This document shows positions 13,220-24,375 of a stretch of DNA of 64,000 nucleotides, piece by piece; position 1 is the stretch's first letter, and each line of letters begins with the position of its first letter. The position numbers and the translations under genes are program-made. Below the pieces are notes generated by a model. It was not told the DNA's origin, ran no database searches, and saw nothing but the letters and a program-made list of their open reading frames with translations. This DNA comes from Todiramphus chloris collaris (taxonomy: Eukaryota > Chordata > Aves > Coraciiformes > Alcedinidae), in assembly GCA_025345505.1 (NCBI GenBank), contig JANVCC010000011.1:4049808-4113807 (forward strand). The letters run 5' to 3'.

Positions 13220-16200
13220 ATTTTATTTCATATTTTTCTTTCTTCCTTATTTTTATTGACTTGTATAGCATGAAATTATAAATTTTAAATGTAAACCATC
13301 TCTCAGCTTAGCCTGTTTTTTAAAGGTATCTGCGAAGTATTTTTTCCCTGTGAATCACTACACTTTTTCAAACTCCAAAATAAGGGAAATACAGAATATA
13401 TAACATATATATCTTAAATTCCAAGTTGATACTTAACCAGTATAATGAAAAATTCAATTACTCGGCACATCTTATATCTTGGATTGTGTCTACAAAAGAG
13501 TAAGTACAGCATGGGAATATTTTAATTTTGCTCAGTGTTTCTCGTGACCTTTTGAAATTGTGATCCCTCATCACTCATGTATTTTCAGGCAACCCAATCC
13601 ACAAGTTCCTAATTAGCTTTTTAAGGTGTTGAGGGATGCCTATCTGTCCAAAGGTTCTGTCTTCAACTGCAATGCAAACACACCCATACTGTGTTATTAG
13701 CAGCTCTTTGGTGTTTCCAGCAGTACACATGAGTTATAATGCTATTAAAAATTATCAGCAGACAGAAAGAGTGAGATTCATCAGAAGAGCTACAGTTCTA
13801 TATTCAAATGACTGCAAAAGAGTCATCTGGCATAAGAATCTCCAATTTAAAAGTGACTCTCCAACCACCAATGACAAATTGTTATTCACTAACTCCTGGA
13901 CATTGGCTGGGGGTCTATGGTATACTGATGTCAGGTTGTATCAATAAATTACAATAATCTCCCTGTTAAATTTGCTTCCCATTTCTCTTTTTGCTGTAGC
14001 TACATACTTTTCCTAATGCCACTAAAGGTTTCCTCATGCCATTAGGAACTCTTTTTTTCCTTACAGCTGGGTAAAATTCCCAGTGCAAGGAGCACAGACC
14101 TCTAAAAGTGGTTTCCAATTGCTATAATAATAGAAATCAGTATCACGTAAATGTGTTGATAATTATGCAAACAGATCAACAGATCAGTTGATACAGTACT
14201 GGATTTTCATCTATGAACACAGTGAATTAATTACAGCTCTCAGTTTTAATGAAGAGGGGTGAAAAATATCCTATTTCACATACCAACTGCACAGTCAACA
14301 AAATCACCATAAAAAACTTACTTTTGGGCAATGAAACCCAGACACATGAGGTGAGATGTAATTACGCAATTAAATCATAACTGGACAATATTACGATTTT
14401 ACATTGCAGGATAATCAAGATCAAAAGCCATTATGCGCATTCAGAAACCTTTTCTGCCAGTATGTGCAGCGCAACTCAAACATACCGATGGTGAAAATGG
14501 TAACAACAATATCTTGTTTCCACTGTTGTGAGAATACTCCAGGGATGCATTTAAGGGTAATCAAAAGTAGCATACAGAGATAACTGAAGCATATAGTTCA
14601 CTGCTTTTTTCTTCCACATGTAGGCCTATGATTACTTCCTTTTGTTTTATATACAATAAATAAAATCATATATTAATATCAAAATATAAAAATAATAATA
14701 CTATATTTATATATACAATGTATTGTATATACGTATTACGTGGAATTATTGAGCAGGCTTACAATTTATACTGTTGCCTTGTCACAAGAAAGGTCAAATC
14801 TTTCATGGTAAAGGCTCCAGATTGTCCCCCAAGAAATGTAATACTATCAGTGAAAATATATAAAAAGACATTACTAAAGAAACAAAGTAGAGGAAATCTA
14901 TTCAGTCTTTCCAAGTCCAAAGCTGCCTGATTTTCATCAACCAGAGTTTGCTGGCAACACCGTGTTACCAAATTGGCACAAATCTCACTGAATTGATTTG
15001 ATTCAATGATACACTTTAAAGCACACATGACATGGCTCACATTATTCCCTTAGAAGAATATTTCATTTATGTCATGGTCCCTCATATCCAGCTTTGCTTC
15101 ATGATAAACTCCATACCTCCATGAGTGGTTTTGCCCAAGTAAAATTAAAACAAGATACATCTGTTTTGTAGTGGCTTCAAGATATTTGTATAAAATTGTA
15201 TCTGAAACATCGGAAAAGCTAAACATAGAATAAGGAGAATATTTGTCCTCACTGCAGGCCTTTTTAATTTTTTTTATTTCTTTTAAGACATTCTTTACTG
15301 TATTTTAAGTAATATTCCAGTAAAAGTACATTCCACAGATCATTGCATTCATTAGGTCTTCCACTACAAAGAATACTAGAGTATGGTGGAAGGAGATATA
15401 AAAATGTGACTTGGACCACTAACAGTCACTTCTATTAACACTGAGGATTTTAACTACAGTAGACTTCTCACATTGCCTTTTGAATATTTGCATTCTTCTG
15501 CAAAAATGAAATCTTCAGGTTTTTCTCCTCCCTTCTGTCCTTAAATTGTATCATAGATTTGCTGTGACCTCTTTGGCATGTTTAAAGTGGATGAAATATT
15601 TTCTGTCCATCGAACATAACAGTAAAAAAAAAAACAAAAAACCTATATATGCAGGTCATGGCTGAAGGGCCTTCCTTCATATCACTTCTACTACTAATAT
15701 AAATTTTGATATCAGGTTTATTTTCAATTAAGTGTATTTACCCTGGACTTTTAGTGAGTAGAGGCTCTGACCCTTGGAGACCATTGAAGATTCTCTGGAT
15801 TTACCTGACAGAAATATATCAGAGAATAAATATGAGATTTGTTTACAGGACTATAAAAGGGTAAGTTTGCAGAGGCCAATACAAGAGCCAATTTAATTAA
15901 CATCAGCAGCATCTGTGAGAAACTGTTGGCTTGGCTTTTATTTGCTGAGAACCTTTTCTGAACAAGCTGGATGGATTCTTGGAAGAAATGAGAGTGCAAA
16001 ATCCCATTTACAAGCACTAACTGCCCATTGTCATATCTCTGACACATTTCTATTAAAGTATTAAATACAGCTCAGCTCTTAATGATTCTTTTAACAAAGA
16101 ACTGACAGTCCAAATAGCCATCTTTAGGGTCCTGTGTATTATTATTCTCTTCCTGAGCTATGTCCCATGGCATAAAATATTACTTATCATGTAGCAACCT

Positions 16201-18485
16201 GAACAGCTATTAAAAACACATCTGAAACAAAGAATGAAATGAGGCAGATACACCTGTTTATTATGTCCATTTATGTGTGACATTGGCTGCCAAACCCACC
16301 CCTTCTTGGGGGCAGAAATAAATCTTGTTAATTTAATTATTGGGCAATAAAATAATATGTCCTGCTCATTCTTAATAGTGTAACATCTAATAAAATACCC
16401 TCCAAGACAGAACTTGGAAGGAAACATTTATTTTCATGTTATTCACAGTGAATTGTTCTTAATATCAATTACACAACAGCAATGATATTGAATCCATTAC
16501 TCTTTAGGGCCTTCTGTACGCAGTAGTCTTACTGATCTTCCTTTTGCTTTCACAAGGTATCAGGAAAAATGCGATAGAGACAGAGCAGGACATGTACACA
16601 CTGAAACAATCTGAAGTAGTCCCTAAGAACATCTATTGAGCCACAAGTAACGATGCTGTGTTCAAGGCTAGGAGACTGTCAATGGAGGGGAAAAATCACT
16701 ACCTAATGGAAATAAATCTAAATGTTGATGAAGCAAGTGAAATTAAGGAACTGAAACAGAAAGTCCTAGATAGCTGCACTCTGCCTTAATCAACTTGTGG
16801 TTTAATTTTTCTAGGTAGTTTCATTTATGGTTTTTTGAAAGCCAGGGAGAGAGTTCCATTGCTCTACTGGGATCAAAGGTATTTTCTATTCAAGTTTGGT
16901 ATAGTTCTTAACTTGTAGTAAATGCTGTAGTAGAAAACAAACATAAAGACCAAACAAAAAAACACGCCCAGAACAAATCCTTACTCAGTAAAGAAACTGT
17001 GGGTTTGACAGGACTTGAATGGTAAGAGGCTGGGAGAGAAAGAGACATTAAGAGAAAAAATAACTGGGAAGATGGAGAATTTGAAGAATTCTTAAAACAA
17101 GTTGAGAAAAAGATTGAAAGTGGAAATAAAAAAAATAAGGGTTGAGAAATTCTGCCTTGAGAAAGGCAGAAAACACCTAAAAGAAATTAAGAAGCAATTT
17201 GCCTACTTATATATTGTAGCAAGGTTTTATTACACAGATAAGAAAGGTGATTTCTATTATTTTGTTTCTAACTTTGGGAAGAAAGTTCTGCCCAAGTGAG
17301 GAATCCTTTCAAAGAAAGGCCTTTGTTATTCACTGTAAAAAACATAAGGTATGCAATTAAAGTAAATGAAACAGCACTGTCTAGAAAAAGCCGTTCTAAC
17401 TTAGACACACTGACGATCAATTCACGTATAACCAAGATATAGAAAATTCTATGAAAATTTTCCTACTTTGTGAAACAGAAACAGGAATTTGTTTTGGGTG
17501 GGGTTTTTTTTGTGTGTGTTTTGTGTTGAGAAATAGAAACCCCAACCTCTGTTATTTTCCTCTAAAAAGAGTCAAAATAAATTATTATATGTATAGAAAA
17601 CAAACCATGGACACTGAAGTATAATACTTTTCTAAAATCTTGGACATATTTGTGGTGAGTTAATTGCTCCTTTTTGTAGAATGACCCTATAAAATGTTGT
17701 GAAAGAAAGATAATTGTGAAAGTTACCCCTGTGGAGTTCAATATGGAAGGACAAAGAGGCAAGGATTGTACAAAGACCATGATCTTTTCCTGTTTCCATG
17801 GTGATACAGTTCCAGAAAAGGTGCACCCATTTAAACTACTGGATCCTACTGAATTATATTTTTAAGAAGATTTAACTCTTGATGATTGTGCATTGGAATG
17901 AGGATGAAGTTCCTGAGCCCTGTTCAAACTCTGTCCATCCCTCCCCATTTAAATAGCATGAGCTAAGAGGAATCACAATGTAAAAAAGCCACAGAGTGCA
18001 TGAAGATTCATGAAAAGTATCACGTTTTAGGGAAAGTAGATTTCAGATATGCACTCTTCAAAAATGTCTTGCATTCTTAATGCAGTGATAGGAAAATTGA
18101 TTTTTTTCTGGTTAAAATATGTCTCAGAGGTGTTTCTATCTATTGATTAGACATCATACTTTACTTTTGTTTCTGTATCCTGTAACTTAAATATTATTTA
18201 CTGAGAATGTGAACTGTCAGGACTTTGCTTTGAGTTTTTTCTCTTATGTATGCACTGAGCCTTTTAAATGGAGATAACATATGCCATCACAGTAATCATA
18301 AACATGGAAAATTTAGACTAGTTACTGGTCACCCGTGTCCCTCTTCCAAGCACCAAAATTGAAAGCTAAGAAAAGCTAAGGTTAAGAAAGAATGCTCAGT
18401 TTACTTATGAATAGGTTAGACTATCTCTGAAATCAGCATAGATCTGAGAGGGCATTAGTAGCATTATAGAGATCGTATGGTCAAT

Positions 18486-19372
18486 GCAGACAACAGAAAG
18501 TTAGGTGTGGAGTGTCAATCTGCATGAGGGTAGGCAGGCTCTTTGAAGGGACCTGGACAGGCTAGGTCAATGGGCTGAGGCCAATCATATGGGCTCAACA
18601 AGGCCAAGTTCCAAGTCCTGCACTTGGGCCATAACAAGCCTGTGAAACATTACAGGCTCGGGGAAGAGTGGCTGGAAAGCTGTTTGACAGAAAGGGACCT
18701 GGGGGTGCTGATGAACAGGTGGCTGAATATGAGCCAGCAGAGTGCCCAGGTGGCCAAGAAGGCCAACAGCATCCTGGCTTTTGATAGAAATAGTGTGGCA
18801 AGAAGGACTAGGGAGGTGCCTGTATCTCTGTACTTGGCACTGGTGTGGCCACACCTCGAGTACTGTGTTCACTTCTGGGCACCTCAATACAAAAAAGACA
18901 CCAAGGTGCTGGAGCAGGTCCAGAAAAGAGCAACTAATCTCATGAGGAGTCTTGAGAATAAGTTTTATGAGGAGCAACTAAGGGAGTTGGGATTGTTTAG
19001 TCTGAAGAAAAGGAGGCCGAGGGGAGACCTTACCACTTTCTACAACTACCTTAGAGGAGGCTGTAGAGAGGTAGGTGCTAGTCTCTTCTTACAAGTAACT
19101 AGTGATAGAACAAGAGGGAGTGGTCTCAAGATGCACAAGGGGAGGTTTAAACTGGATGTTAGGAAAAGTTTTTTCACTAAAAGGTTTGTCAGGCATTGGA
19201 ACAGGCTGCCCAGAGAGGTGGTTGAGTCACCACCCTTGGATGTGTTTAAAAGCCATACAGATGTGGTGCTTGAGGATATGGCTTAGTGGTGGACTTGGAA
19301 TAGTGGCGTTAATAGTTAGACTCAATGATCTTAAAGATCTTTTCCAACTCAAGTGATTTTGTGATTCTATGA
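18486..19372 (+). mobile_element. CR1 LINE, 5'-truncated
   Basis: A plus-strand CR1 that begins inside the reverse transcriptase gene at the catalytic FADD region ('gcagacaac', which reads A-D-N, so the second Asp codon is changed). It continues without large deletion to the 3' end. Recognisable blocks are 'gagggtaggcaggctct', 'gacctggacaggct', 'gggctgaggccaat', the ORF2 C-terminal coding segment, then a 3' UTR with 'gactcaatgatctta', 'ttttccaactcaagtgat' and a single terminal 'gattctatga'. The 887-bp length shows the severe 5' truncation usual for CR1. Confidence 0.93.
18624..19286 (+). pseudogene. CR1 ORF2 C-terminal remnant, open for 220 codons
   Basis: This is the C-terminal domain of the CR1 ORF2 polyprotein (endonuclease plus reverse transcriptase), the part after the RT core. 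Landmarks in order are [12 protein letters not shown] (about residues 10-21), [34 protein letters not shown] (about 80-93), [34 protein letters not shown] and [15 protein letters not shown] near the end. The frame stays open to a stop at the expected place just before the 3' UTR. It also continues upstream of 18624 without a good start codon, because the element is truncated. It lacks the endonuclease and most of the RT, so it cannot encode a working enzyme. The open frame reflects limited decay, not selection. Confidence 0.88.
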
Positions 19373-20116
19373 CAGGATAATTCTCATGAGAAACAGGGAG
19401 TCATTTTCTGTGGTAGTGAAGATTATAATGTATGAAAAGATCAATATTTCCACTTAGCCCATTGTTTTTAGTATAAAATAGAATTATAAATTTTCCAGAC
19501 TCTTAATTTCAGGGTGTTTTTTAAGTCTTCATTAAGGATCATGAGAGAGAGACTGACTGTTTTGTAAGAAGTGTTCCCTTATTGTCAGTAGGGTGTTTCT
19601 GCCCTTTATTGATTGTGTGAATTCATCCCAGTGTGCAGTTGTTTCTTGGCTTATCCTATGCTGCTACAATGAGGACACTGCTTTGCAGGATGAAATGTGC
19701 TACATCCTAGAACATGCAAGTGCAAGATCCATTAATACTGAAGTTTCTATAGGGGTAAGTAAGCTTTGTCAGTAAGTTAGCTTTGGCAGTAAGCTCTATG
19801 TTGCACAAGCTGTAAACAACTTGTCTCATCCTTTTTCCTAGGAAGTAACTACTTTATCAACTTTTCTTAGGAACAACCCATAGCCACCAGCTCATTTTTC
19901 CTTTGAAGGCAGTACAACCAATAAACATACAAATAAACTATGACCAATTGTTCCCAGCTTGAATTTATGATTGAAGTTTCTTGCTTCTAGTTCAGATGCA
20001 AAAAAGGACTCATGTGCCTGAAAACTCAACTGATATTTCACTTCTAACAACTGGTTGTGTAAAAGATAAGACCTCTATCTGCAGACTTTATCTCACTAGT
20101 ATCCTTGAACTTCCAT

Positions 20117-20550
20117 CCAGAGGAGGACAACAAAATTGGTGAAGGGTCTGGAGGGAATGTCGTATGAGGGATGGCTAAGGACTTTGTGTTTGTCTAGTTT
20201 GGAGAAAAGAAGTATGATGGTTGGTCTCATTGCTCTCTACGGCTTCCTGAGGAGGGGAAGCGGAGAAGGAGGTGCTGATATCTTCTCCCTAGTATCCAGT
20301 GACAGGGTGGGAATGATTCAAAGCTGTGCCAGAGTAGGTTTAGTAGACTGGACATTAGGAAGTATTTCTTTACCAAAATGGTGGTCACATACTAGGACAG
20401 GCTTCCTAGAGAGGTGGCTGATGCCCCAAGCCTGTCAGTGTTTAAGAAGCATTTGCACAATGACCTTAATAACATGCTTTAACTTTCGGTGAAACCTGAA
20501 GTGCTCATGAAGTTGCATTAGATAATCATTGTATGTCTTTTTTAGTTGCA
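20117..20550 (+). mobile_element. CR1 LINE 3' fragment
   Basis: A 5'-truncated plus-strand CR1 starting at 'cagaggaggacaacaaaatt' (the ORF2 'RVQRRATKL' segment). It runs through the 'gagggatggctaagg', 'ttggtctcattgctctctac' and 'gacattaggaagtatttctt' blocks to a 3' UTR with 'aacatgctttaactttcgg' and 'ttgcattagataatcattgta'. Its UTR differs from the 18.5 kb copy, which points to a different CR1 subfamily. The coding frame (20136-20492) diverges from the expected peptide in places, consistent with frameshifts. It lies about 750 bp after the previous copy. Confidence 0.85.
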
Positions 20551-22814
20551 ATAGTTTATTCTATCCTAATGAAGCAACTATCATGGTTGTTGCTAAATGT
20601 ATTCAGACAGAATTTTGCAAATTTCTAGCATCTTATTCCTGTCCTAGCCTATTAACAGCAGTCATACTCCTGTTTGTCTACACACTTTTCCTCTACTCTC
20701 CTCAGAAGACACCCAGAATTTTGCATGTACTCACCCATTTCCAGACAGCAACCAGTGTTACTGAAACAAACTTCAGTACCTAAGTTAATGCCCATAAACT
20801 GTATCTGTTTATATATCTTACAAATATTTTTTTTTGTTTGTTTTATTGAGGGTCTCTCAGATCTCCTTCCTCCTCGTCCAAAAAACCTTCAACACATTCA
20901 AAAGTGTTATTCTTTAAAAAGATCCAGTGTCAGTGTGCTTAAATCCTGATTTTTCTTTGCCAGAAATGTAATACAGCAGTACATCCGTTTCCAGATTCTC
21001 AGCTATGCTTTAAAAATATGGGATTATTGTAAAATATATTATTTTAATGATTTTAAATCTCTAAAATAGAGATTTCTAGTTTATCTTTTTCTCTTGTCTG
21101 TCACAGGTGTTTTTGTCAAAGAATATGATTTGATAAAATCAACTCTTAATACTATTATGCTGATTGGTATATTTTTGGGGGATCTGGACTAAGATACTTC
21201 CAGTTCCTACTTCCAAACTAATACAACCTGACTAAACATTCACAGATTTCATGGCTCAGAGGTATCCTACAATTTTTAATGACATGTTTTTATACAGTGT
21301 TTAATTAATTAGACTTTTTAGTTATAGGGAAAAAAAAAAAAGAAAAAAAAAGGAAAAAAGAAAATTAAGATAGTAGAAAAGTGGTCTGGTTTACAGGTAT
21401 AAAATTATGTCATACAGAGAAATTAGTCACTGATGTGAGCAATATTAACTTTACCCTATTACGCTTAATTACTTAAAGCAGTGTGATCTTTATGATCTTT
21501 AATAAGATATTTTTATCTTTTGCATTAAAAATCTCCTCTCATACAATTCCAAAATAATAAAAAGGCAATGCAAAATGATATATGTTAATTAAGAATCTGA
21601 CTTAATATTAAAAAATATCTAGATTTTTACTAACCTATATTGTTTGCTTTGTCCAGCAGTATTCAAAGAATCTTTTAAAATGCCACAGTCACAGGAACAA
21701 ACATGCTATTCTTCTATACCAATCTCACATGTATATATGCCAGTTTCAGAATAAGTGTATTTTCCCTGGAAATCCAGTTGTGAGATCTGTACTATCAGTG
21801 TGGAGGCATAGAACCTTTCCCAGGATCTTAATCTGATATATAAAACAGGTCAGATCAATTTTACCCTGATAGAGCTGCTTTCCTTCTAAAGGAGCCCCAG
21901 TTGATGAGATGGAATAGGACACCTGCATTGTAGATAAGTGGATTGGATGAGATGCATTTCCATAAGCTGTTTGTTAAGTGAAGAGACCTGTGTCTACTTT
22001 TCAGAAGAGAGAAATAATTGTGGATTCCTTGAGTTCTTTGTGCTTAAATATAATTCTGCTCTCTGATGATAATCTAATCATTCCACTCATTAGGTATATA
22101 GGGTCTTCGCAAACCTGCCTCTGGAAACTGCTGTTATTTTGAGTAATGTTTTAAAGAGACACACTATCGGATGCTGGTGACACCTTCTTCATGAAAAAAA
22201 AAAAAAAACAAAACCAAAAAAAACCAAAAACCCCCAAACTTTTTAAGGGTCTTTAATATTTGGGAAGAGCAGACACCTAAGGGAAAAAATAAAAAAAATA
22301 AAAAAAAAAACAACATATTTTTCAGAGTGGGGAAATATATTCTGCTAGAAGAAATGAGCAGAGAGATATGGCTGATTCTTCCTCCAGTATATGTCAGATA
22401 TATTTTTCAACTTGCAGTTTATTCTGCCTAAGAGGCAACCTTAAAAAGGAAAATTTTAACGAACAAGAAAGGTTTTCTCACAAAAAGGTCTATTATGCTT
22501 TGGAAAGCATTTTTGTTTGCCAGTCAACAACTACATTAATTTTAACACTGCAACTTTTGTAAAACATCAATTTTGCTTTAGCAAACAGAGAGACAGATTC
22601 TGTAATGTTAATGACTGACTTTGAACCCATCAAACAGGCTTTAAAGTGCCATTACTTCACTGCAGTGTCATTAGATTTTTTTGTGCAGAAGGAAACTGGT
22701 ATGAGTTTGTCATTTGTATTCAGTATAAAAGACTGTAGCAGAACAGTCAATGAGACTTTTATTTTGGCAAGTTTATTTCCTAATTTATCATAGATTATTT
22801 CTGAAAACCCTACA
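20551..22814. other. Unique DNA with A-rich low-complexity patches
   Basis: No gene or transposon recognised. It contains an A-rich patch with scattered G at about 21329-21365 and A-rich tracts with CC or T interruptions at 22194-22312. These A-rich tracts are not attached to any identifiable retrocopy. Confidence 0.5.
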
Positions 22815-22895
22815 AATCACAGAATCACAGAATTGCAGAGTCACAAAATGATAGAGGTTGGAAGGGACCTCCAAAGGTCATCTAGTCCAACCCCA
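22815..22895 (-). mobile_element. CR1 LINE 3'-tail, minus strand
   Basis: The reverse complement of a CR1 3' end. It has 'atcacagaatcacagaatt' (terminal octamer repeats), then 'gaggttggaagggacctcc', 'aaggtcatctagtccaac'. Only the last 81 bp of the element are present, an extreme 5' truncation. Confidence 0.92.
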
Positions 22896-23525
22896 TTTTA
22901 ATCTTAATTGTTGACACATTTTAGTACCTGAATTATAAGATCAAAGGTCATCTGATGGAAAAATCTTAGCTAGTATAATCTGCTTATATGTAAAACAAGA
23001 CATCAAAATGTGATGCTCTGCCTTAGTTAAGCAGGGCACAAACAGCCTCCTTTTCTCTCTCTCTGGAGTGGACAGACCACCCATTGTGACTCAAGTACTG
23101 CAAGCAGCTAAGAAGTTTCTGAATTAAAATTCCTATCTCTCCTACATTTGATAGCTCTCAGTAGATCATTAACAGAGTTGCATTACCCAGGGAGAGGTAG
23201 TGTTGTGTCATTTCCATACACAACTCCCTGTCATGTTCTACTGTTGCTTTCAGTAGTGTTTTGAGGAACTGGACAGTACAACCAGGGGTCCTTACTCATC
23301 TGAAAGCAATTAAATCTTTTAACACTAATGCTATCAGAATTATTTATTTTTGCCCTTCGGAACTAGTTTAGTTGAGTCAGTTAATTATGCTTTAATTAGC
23401 AGATGAGCTAGGAATTTTGCTTTATCAGTTATGAGTTGTAAGAATGCTATTTCTCACACATAGAGTAAGTTCAATCATGAATATGTATGATGCTGAAAAA
23501 AAATTAAAGCAGGCTAATTATTAAT

Positions 23526-23655
23526 TACAGAATTATTGAGAATGGAAGGAATCTGTTGAGATAATCTAGTCCAACCTCACTACTCAGGCTCAGATAGAGC
23601 AGGTTGCCCAGGACTGTGTCTTGTTGAGTTTTGGGTGTCTCCACAAATGGAGATA
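23526..23655 (-). mobile_element. CR1 LINE 3' fragment, minus strand, diverged
   Basis: A reverse-complement CR1 3' UTR. It includes 'agaattattgagaatggaag', 'gataatctagtccaacctc', 'agcaggttgcccaggactgt' and 'gggtgtctccacaaatggag'. The last block corresponds to the usual 'atctccaaggatggag'. It is diverged and ends by running into T-rich unique sequence. Confidence 0.8.
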
Positions 23656-24006
23656 TTGTTTTTTGTCATTGTTTGTGGATCCAATGTTCTTTGTGGGCCA
23701 TAAAGTTCTACTTATATATACTGCTGTATAGTGTCTGGATTTATCTCAATGGGTTTTGTTTTGGTTTTTTTTTTTTTCTCATTATTGGGAATGATCCTTT
23801 TAGAAATATGTGAGAAAAAAATAAAGCCAAGCAAATGAGAAAAGTTTTGAGGGGCAATGAAAAGTAGATGAAAGACAGAAAGAAGTCAAGGAGACCTGAC
23901 TACCTCTCAGTTTCAAGGATGATAGGATTTTAGCACATGGATGCTCTTGTCTACTTTTTTCAAAACTATGTTTCTGGTTTTTGATGATGTAATTTTATTC
24001 CTGAAA

Positions 24007-24326
24007 AGAAAGAAAGAGAGAGAGAGAGCGAGAAAGAGAGCGAGAAAGAGAGCGAGAAAGAGAGCGAGAAAGAGAGCNNNNNNNNNNNNNNNNNNNNNNN
24101 NNNNNNNNNNNNNNNNNNNNNNNNNNNNNNNNNNNNNNNNNNNNNNNNNNNNNNNNNNNNNNNNNNNNNNNNNNNNNNNNNNNNNNNNNNNNNNNNNNNN
24201 NNNNNNNNNNNNNNNNNNNNNNNNNNNNNNNNNNNNNNNNNNNNNNNNNNNNNNNNNNNNNNNNNNNNNNNNNNNNNNNNNNNNNNNNNNNNNNNNNNNN
24301 NNNNNNNNNNNNNNNNNNNNNNNNGA

Positions 24327-24370
<44 letters not shown>

Positions 24371-24375
24371 AGAAG
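24007..24375 (+). repeat. GA-rich microsatellite with a 247-N gap
   Basis: The left edge is a purine array with a 12-bp higher unit, CGAGAAAGAGAG, starting at 24029, 24041, 24053 and 24065. The right edge after the gap is a plain GAAA array from 24325 to about 24370. Positions 24078-24324 are N. Open frames read across this region are low-complexity artefacts. The two edges carry different unit types, so the true array is compound and its length is unknown. Confidence 0.95.

Larger units (their letters stand above)
11542..18485. other. Unique AT-rich DNA with homopolymers
   Basis: About 7 kb with no recognised transposon or gene. It holds several homopolymers (C19 at 11625-11643, A19 at 11976-11994, a T run near 12807-12822 and T28 at 13188-13215) and an AT palindrome at 14711-14730. 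Open frames at 13636-13947 plus, 14759-15040 minus and 15751-16047 minus (93-103 codons) have no recognisable domain, and I treat them as chance. Confidence 0.55.

Noticed and set aside
13636-13947. 103-codon plus-strand open frame
   Set aside because: No domain and no supporting signals.
14759-15040. 93-codon minus-strand open frame with protein-like composition in its first half
   Set aside because: It looked mildly exon-like (cysteines, acidic residues) but I found no domain and no convincing splice pair, and the second half is AT-driven.
15751-16047. 98-codon minus-strand open frame
   Set aside because: No recognisable motif or splice context.
18585-18977. 130-codon minus-strand frame opposite the 18.5 kb CR1
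   Set aside because: Antisense shadow of the CR1 ORF2 C-terminus.
22194-22312. A-rich tracts considered as tails of processed pseudogenes
   Set aside because: No gene-derived sequence lies upstream on either strand.
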